Positions 18,763-27,004 of a stretch of 64,000 nucleotides of DNA are shown here, piece by piece. Made by a program: the position numbers and the translations under genes. The notes beneath the pieces were generated by a model. That model ran no database searches. It was given only the letters and a program-made list of their open reading frames with translations, and had not been told where the DNA came from. Each line of letters starts with the position of its first letter. The stretch's first letter is position 1. Source of the stretch: Xylophilus ampelinus (GTDB lineage: Bacteria > Pseudomonadota > Gammaproteobacteria > Burkholderiales > Burkholderiaceae_C); contig NZ_CABFMN010000079.1 in NCBI RefSeq assembly GCF_901875635.1, forward strand, positions 20,683-84,682. The letters run 5' to 3'.

Positions 18763-19407
18763 TCAGTCCACCAGCCGCAACTGCTTCTCGATGGTCGCGG
18801 ACAGGCGCGGGATGCGCCCAGCGACGATGCGCTCGACGCTCAGACGCCGTTTGAGCTGCACGCGCGGCACCAGCACGGCAATCGGCACGTCCGCGCCGCG
18901 CTTCAGTTTCTTGATGCCTTCGGCCTTGCGGTAGCGGCGCTTGAAGCCCGACAGTGGCCGGTCGTGTTCCTTGATGTTTTCGGCCATCAGCAAGATGTTC
19001 CCCTTGGCGTTCTTGATGAAATAGGCATTGCCGCCGCGCATCAGCTCGGCGATCTGCGCCTTGAAGCGTTTGCGGCCCACGCGCCCGTGCAGCGGGATCA
19101 GCATCCGGCCACCGATCACGCCGCCACGCTCGTGGATGCCCGACCACGGGATGCGCGATCCGACGTAGAGCGCGGGCAGGCGGTTCTTGTCCTTGTCCAG
19201 CACCTTGGCGGTGAAGCCCTTGACGAAGGACTTCTTGACCACCGTCATCTGACCCGCGATGTGGGTTCGCACGTCCTGCTTCAGCTCGGCGGCCTCACTG
19301 GCGATGCCGCGCGCGACCGCCTTCTGCACCTTCTCGCGGAACTCGCCGCCCCAGCGGCGCAACTGCGCCTGCGCGGCCTTGCTATCGATGCGAACGGAGA
19401 TGCGCAT
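18763..19407 (-). CDS. Minor tail protein (214 aa, DUF6441-like)
   Basis: A basic protein (MRISVRIDSKAAQAQLRRWG) immediately before the tape measure gene; phage proteins at this place are classed as DUF6441, from memory. Its start overlaps the end of the frameshifted chaperone extension, as expected for a tail operon. Role in tail assembly is inferred from position. Confidence 0.55.
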   Translation of the reverse strand: MRISVRIDSKAAQAQLRRWGGEFREKVQKAVARGIASEAAELKQDVRTHIAGQMTVVKKSFVKGFTAKVLDKDKNRLPALYVGSRIPWSGIHERGGVIGGRMLIPLHGRVGRKRFKAQIAELMRGGNAYFIKNAKGNILLMAENIKEHDRPLSGFKRRYRKAEGIKKLKRGADVPIAVLVPRVQLKRRLSVERIVAGRIPRLSATIEKQLRLVD

Positions 19408-19995
19408 GGCGGGTTGCCTGATCGGTGAGCCTGTCGAGGGTCTGGTCGAGGTGGCGTGCGTCGCCGCGTGCGCCGATGGCGATCAGCGACAGCAGCCGTG
19501 CATCGCGGGCAGCGTCCTCGCGCACGGTGGCGGCTGCAAAGCCGCGCACCTGCGCCAAGGTGTAGTCGAGGATGTCGGGCAGCCGATGGCCGTGGGCGAT
19601 CAGGTGCTGGACGGTGTCGAACCAGCCGCGGCCGCTACCACCGTGCTCGCCTGCGCGAACAGACCGTCCAGCTTGGGCATCACCGTCCGGGTAAAAAAAT
19701 CCGCGTTCACCTCGATCACTTTCGCCGCCAGCAGAATCGCCTCGTCGGCGGCCAGGTCATCCACCCACGCGCGCGGTTTGCCGATGGCGATGGCCACCGC
19801 CGTCAGCAGGTCGTCGCCACGCTCGCCGAACAGCGCCAGCCAGTCGATGCCATCGCCACCGATCTGCTGCATCACCGGCGTGATGGCGCGCAGGAAGGCG
19901 GGCATCTGCCCGACCTTCAGCGGCTTCACGCTGACGGCTTCCCCGGCCAGCGTGATCTCGAAGGCTTGCGGAACGAGCTTGTCCAGATCGCTCAT
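19382..19995 (-). CDS. Tail assembly chaperone, -1 frameshift product (gpGT-like, 204 aa)
   Basis: Ribosomes slipping back one base on the seven T residues (19699-19693 on the minus strand) after Phe101 would leave the 131-aa frame. They would then read 103 further codons without a stop, through WFDTVQHLIAHGHRLPDILD, to the TAG at 19384-19382. This is the arrangement of lambda G/GT-type tail chaperones: a short form and a -1 frameshifted long form located between tail tube and tape measure genes. The extension has no start of its own. Seen directly: slippery run, open -1 frame, location. Inferred: actual frameshifting. Confidence 0.65.
19600..19995 (-). CDS. Tail assembly chaperone, short form (gpG-like, 131 aa)
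   Basis: 131 residues (MSDLDKLVPQAFEITLAGEA), alpha-helical from about residue 30, with hydrophobic helices typical of tail assembly chaperones. It lies between the tail tube gene and the tape measure block. The final residues (STVVAAAAGSTPSST) are low complexity, consistent with the 0-frame end of a frameshifted pair. Confidence 0.65.
   Translation of the reverse strand: MSDLDKLVPQAFEITLAGEAVSVKPLKVGQMPAFLRAITPVMQQIGGDGIDWLALFGERGDDLLTAVAIAIGKPRAWVDDLAADEAILLAAKVIEVNADFFTRTVMPKLDGLFAQASTVVAAAAGSTPSST
19693..19699 (-). promoter_or_regulatory. Putative -1 ribosomal frameshift site (T7 slippery run)
   Basis: The codons GAT TTT TTT ACC give the heptamer T TTT TTT in the X XXY YYZ register. The -1 frame downstream stays open for 103 codons. 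It is the only such homopolymer in the gene. Confidence 0.6.
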
Positions 19996-20006
19996 GGCAG
20001 TTCCCC

Positions 20007-20759
20007 TCACAGTTGCACGATGCGGCCGAACTGGCCGAGCACCGCGTCGTAGGGTTTGGTGGTGTCGGCCAGCAGCGAGCCTTCCAGCTCGAACTTGTTG
20101 TACTCGTCCGAGATGAAGGAGATTTCCTTCAAGGGATCGAAGGCCACGCGGTACAGCTCGACCAGCACCTTGGCATTGCCCTGTGCGGTGTTGATGCCTT
20201 CCAGCCGCAGATAACGCTCGGGCACCGACTGCGTGAAGATGCCGATCTCGGTGGCCGCGCCGTAGCTGTAGGCCGCCTTGAACGGCGCAGTGAAGCCGGT
20301 GGTATCCAGAAACTGGAGGGCACCGAAATCCGTGTCCACGGTGTAGTTGGTGCCTGCGACAAGCGTCGCGGGCGTGCCCGCCGAATCGGTGATCACGACC
20401 GCCGACACCTTGGGGTGGGCAAAGAAGTAGCGGTCGCCGACGACCGGCGTCGCGCCGCCGATGGGTTCCGCCGTCACCGTGCCGATGCTGCCGGTGACGT
20501 GGTTGCCGTACAAGGCCAGGGCGAGGTTTTCCTTCGTGAACTCCTCGATGGTGAGGTTCACGGTGGCTGACTTCTGTTTGACCATGCGGTGGTCGAGCGA
20601 ACGCTGGCCGGTCTGGCTCTCGTAGTGCTCCAGCACATCGGTCTTGAGCGAGAGCTTCAACTCGGCGACGTTGCCGGGCGAGCGCACTTCGATGGGTAGG
20701 CCGGATTCGTCGCGCTTGCCGAGGAAGACGCGCCCCTGAAAACTGGCGTAGGTGCTCAT
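20007..20759 (-). CDS. Major tail tube protein (250 aa)
   Basis: The sequence MSTYASFQGRVFLGKRDESG, followed by LKLSLKTDVLEHYESQTGQR and a C-terminal EISFISDEYNKFELEGSLL, is characteristic of siphophage tail tube proteins of this length. It polymerises around the tape measure. The ATG overlaps the preceding stop (ATGA). A longer upstream reading is rejected because it runs through the previous gene. Confidence 0.75.
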   Translation of the reverse strand: MSTYASFQGRVFLGKRDESGLPIEVRSPGNVAELKLSLKTDVLEHYESQTGQRSLDHRMVKQKSATVNLTIEEFTKENLALALYGNHVTGSIGTVTAEPIGGATPVVGDRYFFAHPKVSAVVITDSAGTPATLVAGTNYTVDTDFGALQFLDTTGFTAPFKAAYSYGAATEIGIFTQSVPERYLRLEGINTAQGNAKVLVELYRVAFDPLKEISFISDEYNKFELEGSLLADTTKPYDAVLGQFGRIVQL

Positions 20760-20968
20760 GATTTGGATTCCTTGCGTTGAATGGGTTTGGCGTCGGCGGG
20801 CTTGCCGTCGGCATCGGGTTGCGGCGGGACATCCGGCTGCCGGTCGGCGCGCGCGATGCCGTTGGCGATGAGCCAGTCGGCGGTGCTCGCATCGACGATC
20901 AGCCGTTCGCCCGCCTCGAAGGGCTTGCCCGCATGGGTGTGCGGACACAGCAAGACGAGTGAGGTCAT
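20756..20968 (-). CDS. Small phage protein between connector and tail tube genes (70 aa)
   Basis: MTSLVLLCPHTHAGKPFEAG plus a proline-rich, charged C-terminal tail. The small phage family often called DUF7210 has this HTHAG...GE.L.V....A.WL pattern, from memory. Co-translated with the tail tube gene. Function unknown. Confidence 0.55.
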   Translation of the reverse strand: MTSLVLLCPHTHAGKPFEAGERLIVDASTADWLIANGIARADRQPDVPPQPDADGKPADAKPIQRKESKS

Positions 20969-20973
20969 GGGTG

Positions 20974-21420
20974 TCATCCAGTGGTTGAGAGATCGCTGGC
21001 CAGCGTTCGGTAGGTGATCGCGTAGCGCGCAGGAATAGCGGCGGCCACCGCGTCCGCGTCCTCGACGTCCCACTCGCATTCCTGTTCGCGGATGTCGAGC
21101 GCCAGCCCTCCCAAATTCCGGTCGGCCAGCAGCGCGGCGTGGGCGGCGGTGAGCAGCCGGTCGGCTTCGGTTTCAGGAATAGCGGGCGGTACCGCACGGG
21201 CGAGCGCCACGAGGCGCACGATCAGCACGCGCGTGACGCGGTCGTTGGCGCGTTCGGTGATGGATTCGGACTCGGGGAACACCACCAGCGCCGGGCATTG
21301 CTCCCGGCTGATGGCCACCGTGGGCGAACGGTGCAAGGTGGCCTCGAGCGTTTCCACCGGCGTGCGGACAGCGGCGAGCACCGCGAGCAGAATCTGTTCA
21401 CGGATCGAATTGGCGGACAC
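20974..21420 (-). CDS. Tail completion / minor tail protein (148 aa)
   Basis: GTG start at 21420. An alpha/beta protein with SIREQILLAVLAAVRTPVET at the start and a regular strand pattern, at the head-tail connector position between the 100-aa connector and the tail tube. Such proteins correspond to gpU/tail terminator proteins. Assignment is by synteny. Confidence 0.5.
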   Translation of the reverse strand: MSANSIREQILLAVLAAVRTPVETLEATLHRSPTVAISREQCPALVVFPESESITERANDRVTRVLIVRLVALARAVPPAIPETEADRLLTAAHAALLADRNLGGLALDIREQECEWDVEDADAVAAAIPARYAITYRTLASDLSTTG

Positions 21421-21423
21421 GGT

Positions 21424-21726
21424 TCAAAGCCTCGTGAGCTTGGCGCGCATCTCAGTGCCGTCGGCCAGCGCCCGGACATCACGCACCTGATAGGCCACGC
21501 CATCGACTTCCACTGCATCGCGCACGGCCAGTCCCACGAACACCGACGCCGGATACGTGATCGCGTAGTCGGTGTTCAAGGTCAGGCCGTCGAGCGCCGT
21601 GTCGTCCGGCGCGGAGAATCCGACCTGCTGGGTCTGGGCAGACCCGCTACCGGCAGGAAACCACCGGCAGCGCACCGTCAGGCCCGCGTTCGCGGCGGCG
21701 CTGTAGACCTGTTCGACGAGGCCCAT
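21424..21726 (-). CDS. Head-tail connector protein (100 aa)
   Basis: A small beta-rich protein (DYAITYPASVFVGLAVRDAV...VAYQVRDVRALADG) directly after the capsid gene, like the lambda FII or HK97 gp9-type adaptor. The start ATG overlaps the capsid stop as ATGA. A much longer open frame upstream is the shadow of the capsid gene and was rejected. Confidence 0.6.
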   Translation of the reverse strand: MGLVEQVYSAAANAGLTVRCRWFPAGSGSAQTQQVGFSAPDDTALDGLTLNTDYAITYPASVFVGLAVRDAVEVDGVAYQVRDVRALADGTEMRAKLTRL

Positions 21727-22730
21727 CACGACACCGTGAGCTTTACCAGCACGCCGGGACGGTGGCACATCGGCAGCGGGTTGGACTGCGTGTGCAGATC
21801 GGTGCCCCGGTCGAACTTGCGCGGCTCCTGCTTGGCGTACAGCGGCTGGCCCACCGTGTTGACGGTTTCGTTGAAGTCCGCAGGCGCGAAGTAGGTGCCG
21901 AAGGTGTCGATGGTGCCCAGCGGGAAGGCATGCGCCTCGCCTGCGGCGATGAAGCGGCGCACGGTGCCATTCGCATCGGTGGCCTGCCCCCGGTACTCCT
22001 CGAAGGTGATGCCGCCGTAGGTGAAGCCGCGCCGGATGTCGTTGATGAGGATCGCGCCGTTCTGCCAGTTCTCGAACGCCTTCTCGACCTTCGCGTGGCC
22101 GGTGAGCGCGGCGAAGAACTCCGGCGAGCACAGGCAGTGGACGCCGTTCATGAACTCGCCCTTGAGGTTGTCCTCGATGGTCGAGAGCACCGTGCCGCAC
22201 TTGGCCTTGACGTTGGTGCCCGCCGTGCCCAGCTCGAAGGACACCGACTGCGGCGTGATCTCGAAGGCATCGAACAGATCGACCAGCTCGGAGCCGTCGG
22301 CGTCGAGGATCACGCCCTTGAGCGCGCCCATGCGCAGGTGTTCCAGCGTGATGGCGTGCTTGTTGCGCATCGTCTCCAGATGGCGCGCGATGACGCCCGC
22401 GACCGTCTCGGTCTCGGTTTCCGAACCGAAGGCACGGATGCCTTGCACTTCTTCGGGCAGCACCATGTCGTCGTGCGGGATGTGCGGCACCACGAACGAG
22501 CGCAGGTTGCGCTTGCCGCGCTTGCCCACCGTGCCGGGCGAACCCGGCGGCAACGTCGGCAGCAGGTTGAGCACGCCGTTCATTTCCTCGACGACGATCT
22601 GGCGCTGGCGCACCGGCTTGGCGGGCATCAGGTTCAGTTCTTCCAGACGCCCGTAGCGGTTGGGCAGGATGTTGATGGCGGCGGTCAACGCCGTCATCGA
22701 GAACGCGGGATTGCTGAAGGGGTTGTTCAT
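21726..22730 (-). CDS. Major capsid protein, lambda gpE family
   Basis: 334 residues, close to gpE length. Starts MNNPFSNPAFSMTALTAAIN with NRYGRLEELNLM soon after, the characteristic opening of gpE-type capsids (Phage_cap_E). Internal landmarks are VGVIARHLETMRNKH-like helices, LKGVILDADGS and the C-terminal P.PMCHRPGVLVKLTVS. It forms the icosahedral shell together with the decoration protein encoded 2 bp upstream. Confidence 0.88.
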   Translation of the reverse strand: MNNPFSNPAFSMTALTAAINILPNRYGRLEELNLMPAKPVRQRQIVVEEMNGVLNLLPTLPPGSPGTVGKRGKRNLRSFVVPHIPHDDMVLPEEVQGIRAFGSETETETVAGVIARHLETMRNKHAITLEHLRMGALKGVILDADGSELVDLFDAFEITPQSVSFELGTAGTNVKAKCGTVLSTIEDNLKGEFMNGVHCLCSPEFFAALTGHAKVEKAFENWQNGAILINDIRRGFTYGGITFEEYRGQATDANGTVRRFIAAGEAHAFPLGTIDTFGTYFAPADFNETVNTVGQPLYAKQEPRKFDRGTDLHTQSNPLPMCHRPGVLVKLTVS

Positions 22731-22732
22731 GG

Positions 22733-23110
22733 TCAGGCTCCTTGACGGACGAGCACGCCCAGCGCCTTGAGCTGCGCAATGGCGGTGAGTTGTTCGGCAG
22801 TGGTGATGGCGTCGGGCCACGCGAGTGCGTGGTTGGCGATGATGGCGTGGCGCGCGACGACGAGGCCGTCATCACGGTCGATCAATGCCGCGTCGCAGGC
22901 TTGCAGCAGCACGCCTGCGGCGACCTGCGTGCCGTCCTCGGCGGACGGATCGAGCTGCTTGTACTTGCCGGTGGCGGTGACGATGCCGACGACGGTGCCC
23001 AGCGGCAGGTTCTGACCGGAAGCGACCGTGACGCGGTCGCGCGAGTAGAGGTTCGGCGCTTCGTACTTGAGCAGGTCGCCCAGATTCAGCGGTTCGGCGA
23101 GAACGGACAT
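22733..23110 (-). CDS. Capsid decoration protein (gpD-like, 125 aa)
   Basis: 125 residues with VTVASGQNLPLGTVVGIVTA, the typical pattern of lambda gpD/head decoration proteins, followed by a regular beta fold and a short C-terminal helix. Located between protease/scaffold and capsid genes exactly as in lambda (C-D-E). Confidence 0.8.
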   Translation of the reverse strand: MSVLAEPLNLGDLLKYEAPNLYSRDRVTVASGQNLPLGTVVGIVTATGKYKQLDPSAEDGTQVAAGVLLQACDAALIDRDDGLVVARHAIIANHALAWPDAITTAEQLTAIAQLKALGVLVRQGA

Positions 23111-23111
23111 T

Positions 23112-24344
23112 TCAGATCTCCTTCTTGGTGGACTGCGCCGCGAGCTGCTTGGCCGCGTCGATCAGCGGATTGCTGGCCGCAGGGCGCGCGGCGTCGGGCG
23201 CAATGCGGCTGACGATTTCGGGGCTGGCCTCGGCCTGCGCCGCGAGCAGTCGGCCGCGTACCGTGGCAGGTGCAGTGTTGGTTTCGAGGAAGCCCGCGAT
23301 CAGGTCGGCGCGACCGGCGAGCGTGCAGGTCTGCGCGATCTCGATGGCGTCGGCCACACTCAACGTGGTGGCGGCGGACGGTTGAGGAGGACTGCCAGCA
23401 GGATCAGCAAGAGGCCGATCAAGAGCAGCGGGGTCGGATCGTTCATTCATGGAAGACTCCATCTGGTGGTTGCGAAGAAAGCCCGCTTGGCTGGCCGGAG
23501 CCACCTGAGTCGGGAGTGGGGAAAGCGATTGCGTGAGCTGGGCGAGCGCGTCGTCGAAACCGCCGACGGCATCGGCCAGTCCGGTGGCGACGGCATTCGG
23601 GCCGAAGAACAGGCCGGCTTCGGTGGCGCGCACGACGTCCGCGTCGAGGCCGCGATGGCGCGCGACGGTCTCGACGAACAGCTCGTAGACGCGATCCACC
23701 TCGGCCTTGAGCACCGCGTGCGCGGCGTCGGAGATCGGCTCGTGCGGGTTGAGGTCGTTCTTGCGTTCGCCCGCGAACACGGCGGTGTAGCGAACGCCGT
23801 CCTTCGCGTCCTTCGCCGACTGATCGACGTGCATGGCGATGACGCCAATAGAGCCGACGCCGCCGGTACGCGCGACGAACACGCGTGTGGCGGCGGACGC
23901 CAGCGCGTAGGCCGCCGAGAACGCCATGTCGTTGGCCACGGCCCAGACCGGCTTCGCCTGCGCCGCCGCCCGGATGCGGTCGGCCAGATCAAACACGCCA
24001 CCTGATTCACCGCCGGGCGAATCGACGTCGAGCAGGATGGCCGCGACCTCGGGGCTGGCGAGCGCGGCGTCCAGTTGCGCGGCGATGCCGGTATAGCTGG
24101 CGAGGCCTGATTCGGCCTCGAGACCAGAGGTGCGGCGCACCAGCGTGCCGTGGATCGGGATGACGGCGACCTTGCCGCTGGCGGGCGTCGGCGCGCGCGT
24201 CATCGGCGTGTAGCCCACGGGTGCGGCGAGATCGGTGAGGCCGATGCGCGCGCCGAGCACGGAGAGGATGACGTCGAGTTTCGGGCGATGGATCGCCAGC
24301 GGCACGCCAAACAGGCGCGCCGCCAGATGAGGCAGCACGGTCAT
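23112..24344 (-). CDS. Capsid maturation protease, S49/SppA family, with C-terminal scaffold (gpC-like)
   Basis: 410 residues. The N-terminal two thirds form an S49 serine peptidase: VIPIHGTLV, DSPGGESGG (108-116), nucleophile Ser143 in MAFSAAYALAS, and candidate base Lys195 in AGERKNDLNP. The last about 115 residues are Ala/Pro/Gln-rich, like the lambda Nu3 scaffold fused to gpC; an internal Met at residue 295 (23462) could start a separate scaffold, though its ribosome site is weak. It processes portal and scaffold during head maturation. Confidence 0.85.
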   Translation of the reverse strand: MTVLPHLAARLFGVPLAIHRPKLDVILSVLGARIGLTDLAAPVGYTPMTRAPTPASGKVAVIPIHGTLVRRTSGLEAESGLASYTGIAAQLDAALASPEVAAILLDVDSPGGESGGVFDLADRIRAAAQAKPVWAVANDMAFSAAYALASAATRVFVARTGGVGSIGVIAMHVDQSAKDAKDGVRYTAVFAGERKNDLNPHEPISDAAHAVLKAEVDRVYELFVETVARHRGLDADVVRATEAGLFFGPNAVATGLADAVGGFDDALAQLTQSLSPLPTQVAPASQAGFLRNHQMESSMNERSDPAALDRPLADPAGSPPQPSAATTLSVADAIEIAQTCTLAGRADLIAGFLETNTAPATVRGRLLAAQAEASPEIVSRIAPDAARPAASNPLIDAAKQLAAQSTKKEI

Positions 24345-24366
24345 GGGAATCCTTCTGGAAGAACGG

Positions 24367-25881
24367 TCAGGCGATGGAATCGCTGCCGGTGGTGTCGGGC
24401 GTGACGGCGTTGCGGTTGGGTTCCGCGCTGCCTCCGTCCTTTGACGTGTAGCGAGGGTCGGAATCGAAGATCAGGCCGAGGTCGTCGGCGCGCTGGTTGT
24501 CGGCGGCGATCTCGCGGTCGACGTCTTCGGCGTCGTAGCCGTTGGCCGAGATGGCTTCCGAGCGGCTCATCAGGCCCGCGCGGATCGCCATCAGCATGGC
24601 CTTGTATTCCTTCTCCGGATCGACCCACTGCCAGCCTTGCGGAATCCACTTCACCGCGAGGTACTGGCGGCGGCGCGTGGGCCCGCCGCGCGCGAAACCC
24701 GGTGCATCGAGAGCGCCCGAGAGCACGGCCTGCTTCATCCACGCGGCCCACACCGGACGACACATCTGATGCACCAGGACGCCGTGCTGCACCATTTCGC
24801 AGCGGCGGCGGAACTCCAGCAGCCCAGCGCGGATGGACGAGTAGTTCACGCCCGTCAGGTCGCCGGTCAGTTGCTCGTAGGTGATACCGATGGCGGCGGC
24901 GACCGCGCGGAACTGCGTGCGCAGGAACTCGGAATACGAACTGCCCACGTCGGCGGGATCGGAGAATTTGATGTCCTCACCCGGTTCCAGAATCTGCAGC
25001 GTGCCCGGTTCCAGTCCGGCGAGCGCGATGCCGTCGCCGTTGGCAGCGCCTTCGCCCATCAGGCTGTCCTCGGGGTTCTGGCGCGTGACGAAGCCCGCGA
25101 ACATCGCGGCAGTCTTCTTGCGCACCAGCTCGGCGTCGTCGTACTGGTCGAGTTCGTTGAGCTTGACCAGCGCACGCGACAGCCACGGCTCGCCGCGAAT
25201 CTGGCCGGGGCGCAGCACGCGGTAGAGGTGGATGACCTCGCGCGCGTCCACACGCACCGTCTCCATACCGCCTTGCCCCGACATCGGCGCGAGCCGTCCG
25301 TCCTCCGGATGCGAGCGGTACAGGTGGTAGGCCACACGTCGCCCCAGCGCATCAAACTCGATGCCAGAGCGCACCACGTTGCCGGACGGCAGATCGGTGT
25401 TGAGGTGGATCGGCAGGTGCTCCGACTCCAGCAACTGGAGCTGCAAGGGCACGGCCAGTCCGTCTTCCGGACGGCGCGGGCGCAACCGGATCAAGCATTC
25501 ACCGGCTTCGAGCATCGAACGGCAGGCCAAGGCTTGCAGGCCGTAGAAATCGGTCTGGCCCGCCGCGTCGGCTTCCTCCGTCCAGTCGCGCCACAGCGCC
25601 TGCACGTCGGCCTTGAACCGTTCGTCGCCCGACAGGCTCTGCGGTTTGATGCCGGTACCGACGGCGTTGGCGACGAAGGCGTCGAGCGCGGCCTGCGCCC
25701 ACGCATTGCGACGCACGAGGTCGCGGCTCTTGATGCGCAGGTCGGTGTGGGTCGCCAGCATCGCGGCGACAGCGCCGGGATTGCCGGGCATCCACGCCAG
25801 CGAGCGTCGGCCCCGGCCTGCGGCTTCGTGAACCGGCGACTGGCCGAACAGGCGTCGCACGGTTTGGGCGAACCACGCCAT
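24367..25881 (-). CDS. Portal protein, lambda gpB family
   Basis: 504 residues. Diagnostic phrases are SRDLVRRNAWAQAALDAFVA, GTGIKPQ, GVNYSSIRAGLLEFRRRCE and KWIPQGWQWVDPEKEYKAML, all standard in lambda-type portals. The dodecameric portal is the DNA gate and the terminase docking site. The start MAWFAQ is 1 bp from the gpW gene; the longer open frame upstream overlaps gpW and was rejected. Confidence 0.92.
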   Translation of the reverse strand: MAWFAQTVRRLFGQSPVHEAAGRGRRSLAWMPGNPGAVAAMLATHTDLRIKSRDLVRRNAWAQAALDAFVANAVGTGIKPQSLSGDERFKADVQALWRDWTEEADAAGQTDFYGLQALACRSMLEAGECLIRLRPRRPEDGLAVPLQLQLLESEHLPIHLNTDLPSGNVVRSGIEFDALGRRVAYHLYRSHPEDGRLAPMSGQGGMETVRVDAREVIHLYRVLRPGQIRGEPWLSRALVKLNELDQYDDAELVRKKTAAMFAGFVTRQNPEDSLMGEGAANGDGIALAGLEPGTLQILEPGEDIKFSDPADVGSSYSEFLRTQFRAVAAAIGITYEQLTGDLTGVNYSSIRAGLLEFRRRCEMVQHGVLVHQMCRPVWAAWMKQAVLSGALDAPGFARGGPTRRRQYLAVKWIPQGWQWVDPEKEYKAMLMAIRAGLMSRSEAISANGYDAEDVDREIAADNQRADDLGLIFDSDPRYTSKDGGSAEPNRNAVTPDTTGSDSIA

Positions 25882-25882
25882 G

Positions 25883-26104
25883 TCAGAACCCCTTGCCCGT
25901 GGTGACGCGGATCTGACGCGGCGCACCCGGCCACAGTCCGCTGGCGGCGGCCTGTTCCAGCAGACCGCGCTTGACCTCGCGGATCGCGTCTTTCAGTTCC
26001 TCGACCGAGCGGTACTCCACGGTCTTGTCGCCGAAGCTCACGCGCTTCTCGCCCTTGGCGAGCGCGGCTTCCAGCGCCTGGAGTTGGACTTCTGTGTAGG
26101 CCAT
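25883..26104 (-). CDS. Head-tail joining protein (gpW-like, 73 aa)
   Basis: A small helix-strand-helix protein with RVSFGDKTVEYRSVEELKDA, the hallmark of gpW and its relatives (a strand pair with a ...V.Y.s..eL...I helix). Sits between terminase and portal as W does in lambda. ATG overlaps the previous stop. Confidence 0.75.
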   Translation of the reverse strand: MAYTEVQLQALEAALAKGEKRVSFGDKTVEYRSVEELKDAIREVKRGLLEQAAASGLWPGAPRQIRVTTGKGF

Positions 26105-26496
26105 CAGCGGTACACCACGAGGTTGATTTCGGAGGAGTCGTCGAACGACGCAGCGGTCGTCGCGCAGGAGATGTCGACGTACTGCGTGGTCTTCAGATCG
26201 GAGCTGGCACGCACGATGGCCACGCGTTGCATGCCGCTGTTGGTGCTGCTGCGGGCGAGCGCCGTCCAGCAGTAGTTCGCATCCGGCATCGCCACGGCGA
26301 AACGCACCCGGTAGCGGCCCGCCGCCGTGCGCACGACACTGGCGACGTTGTGCGCGCTGGCGATCACGACCTGACCGTTGACGTAGCCGAAGCTGACCCA
26401 CACCCGGGCGATGCCGGGATGCGTGGCGTCGATCTTGGTTTTCACCTCGAAGCCGATGCGCGCCGCCAGCGCGGCGATGCTGGACGCGAGACTCAT
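26104..26496 (-). CDS. Putative head-fibre or fibre-knob protein (130 aa)
   Basis: Beta-rich, with RYRVRFAVAMPDANYCWTAL, a phrase seen in the tip domains of phage tail fibres, and a Ser/Thr-rich end. It is co-translated with a 163-aa fibre-shaft-like protein. Its place between terminase and gpW suggests a head fibre. Function inferred. Confidence 0.5.
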   Translation of the reverse strand: MSLASSIAALAARIGFEVKTKIDATHPGIARVWVSFGYVNGQVVIASAHNVASVVRTAAGRYRVRFAVAMPDANYCWTALARSSTNSGMQRVAIVRASSDLKTTQYVDISCATTAASFDDSSEINLVVYR

Positions 26497-26987
26497 CAGG
26501 CCAGCGCCCCATCGAAGATGACGACGAAGTCGGCGTCGGTGTTGCCGACATCGGCAGCAGCAACCGCACCGATGTTGGTGCGGGCCTGCAGCTGCTCGGC
26601 CACCGTCAGGGTCTGCGCCGCGTCGAAGCGCACGCGCAGGTTGACTGCGGCCAGGAGCGCATCCAGACCGCTGGTGCCGTTCTGCAGCAACTGTTGGATC
26701 TCGACCAGGGTGTCGTAGGCGGCGTCCGCTCCACCCAAGATGTCGGCCTTGAGCGCATCGAGCAGCGACACGATCTTGTTCGACGAGTAAGTGGTGGAGG
26801 TGGCGATCTGGTTGTCGTCGATGGCCGTCGCGGACAGCACCGCCGCCTTCAACTCGTTGATCGCCGCGACCAGACTCGATTTGTCGGTGGTGGACAGGCT
26901 GGCCAGGTTGCCTGCGGTCGCGCGGACGTCGTTGAACTCCTGGGCGACCCGGATGACCAGGCTCTCGATGCGTGTGGCAAGACTCAT
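26496..26987 (-). CDS. Putative fibre-shaft protein (163 aa)
   Basis: Contains IATSTTYSSNKIVSLLDALK, AAYDTLVEIQQLLQNGTSGL and QTLTVAEQLQARTNIGA, all stock phrases of phage tail-fibre N-terminal and shaft regions. Starts MSLATRIESLVIRVAQEFND. Unusual location, between terminase and portal genes. The ATGA overlap with the 130-aa partner suggests the two form one fibre. Confidence 0.55.
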   Translation of the reverse strand: MSLATRIESLVIRVAQEFNDVRATAGNLASLSTTDKSSLVAAINELKAAVLSATAIDDNQIATSTTYSSNKIVSLLDALKADILGGADAAYDTLVEIQQLLQNGTSGLDALLAAVNLRVRFDAAQTLTVAEQLQARTNIGAVAAADVGNTDADFVVIFDGALA

Positions 26988-27004
26988 GAAAACTCCTCGA
27001 TGTG

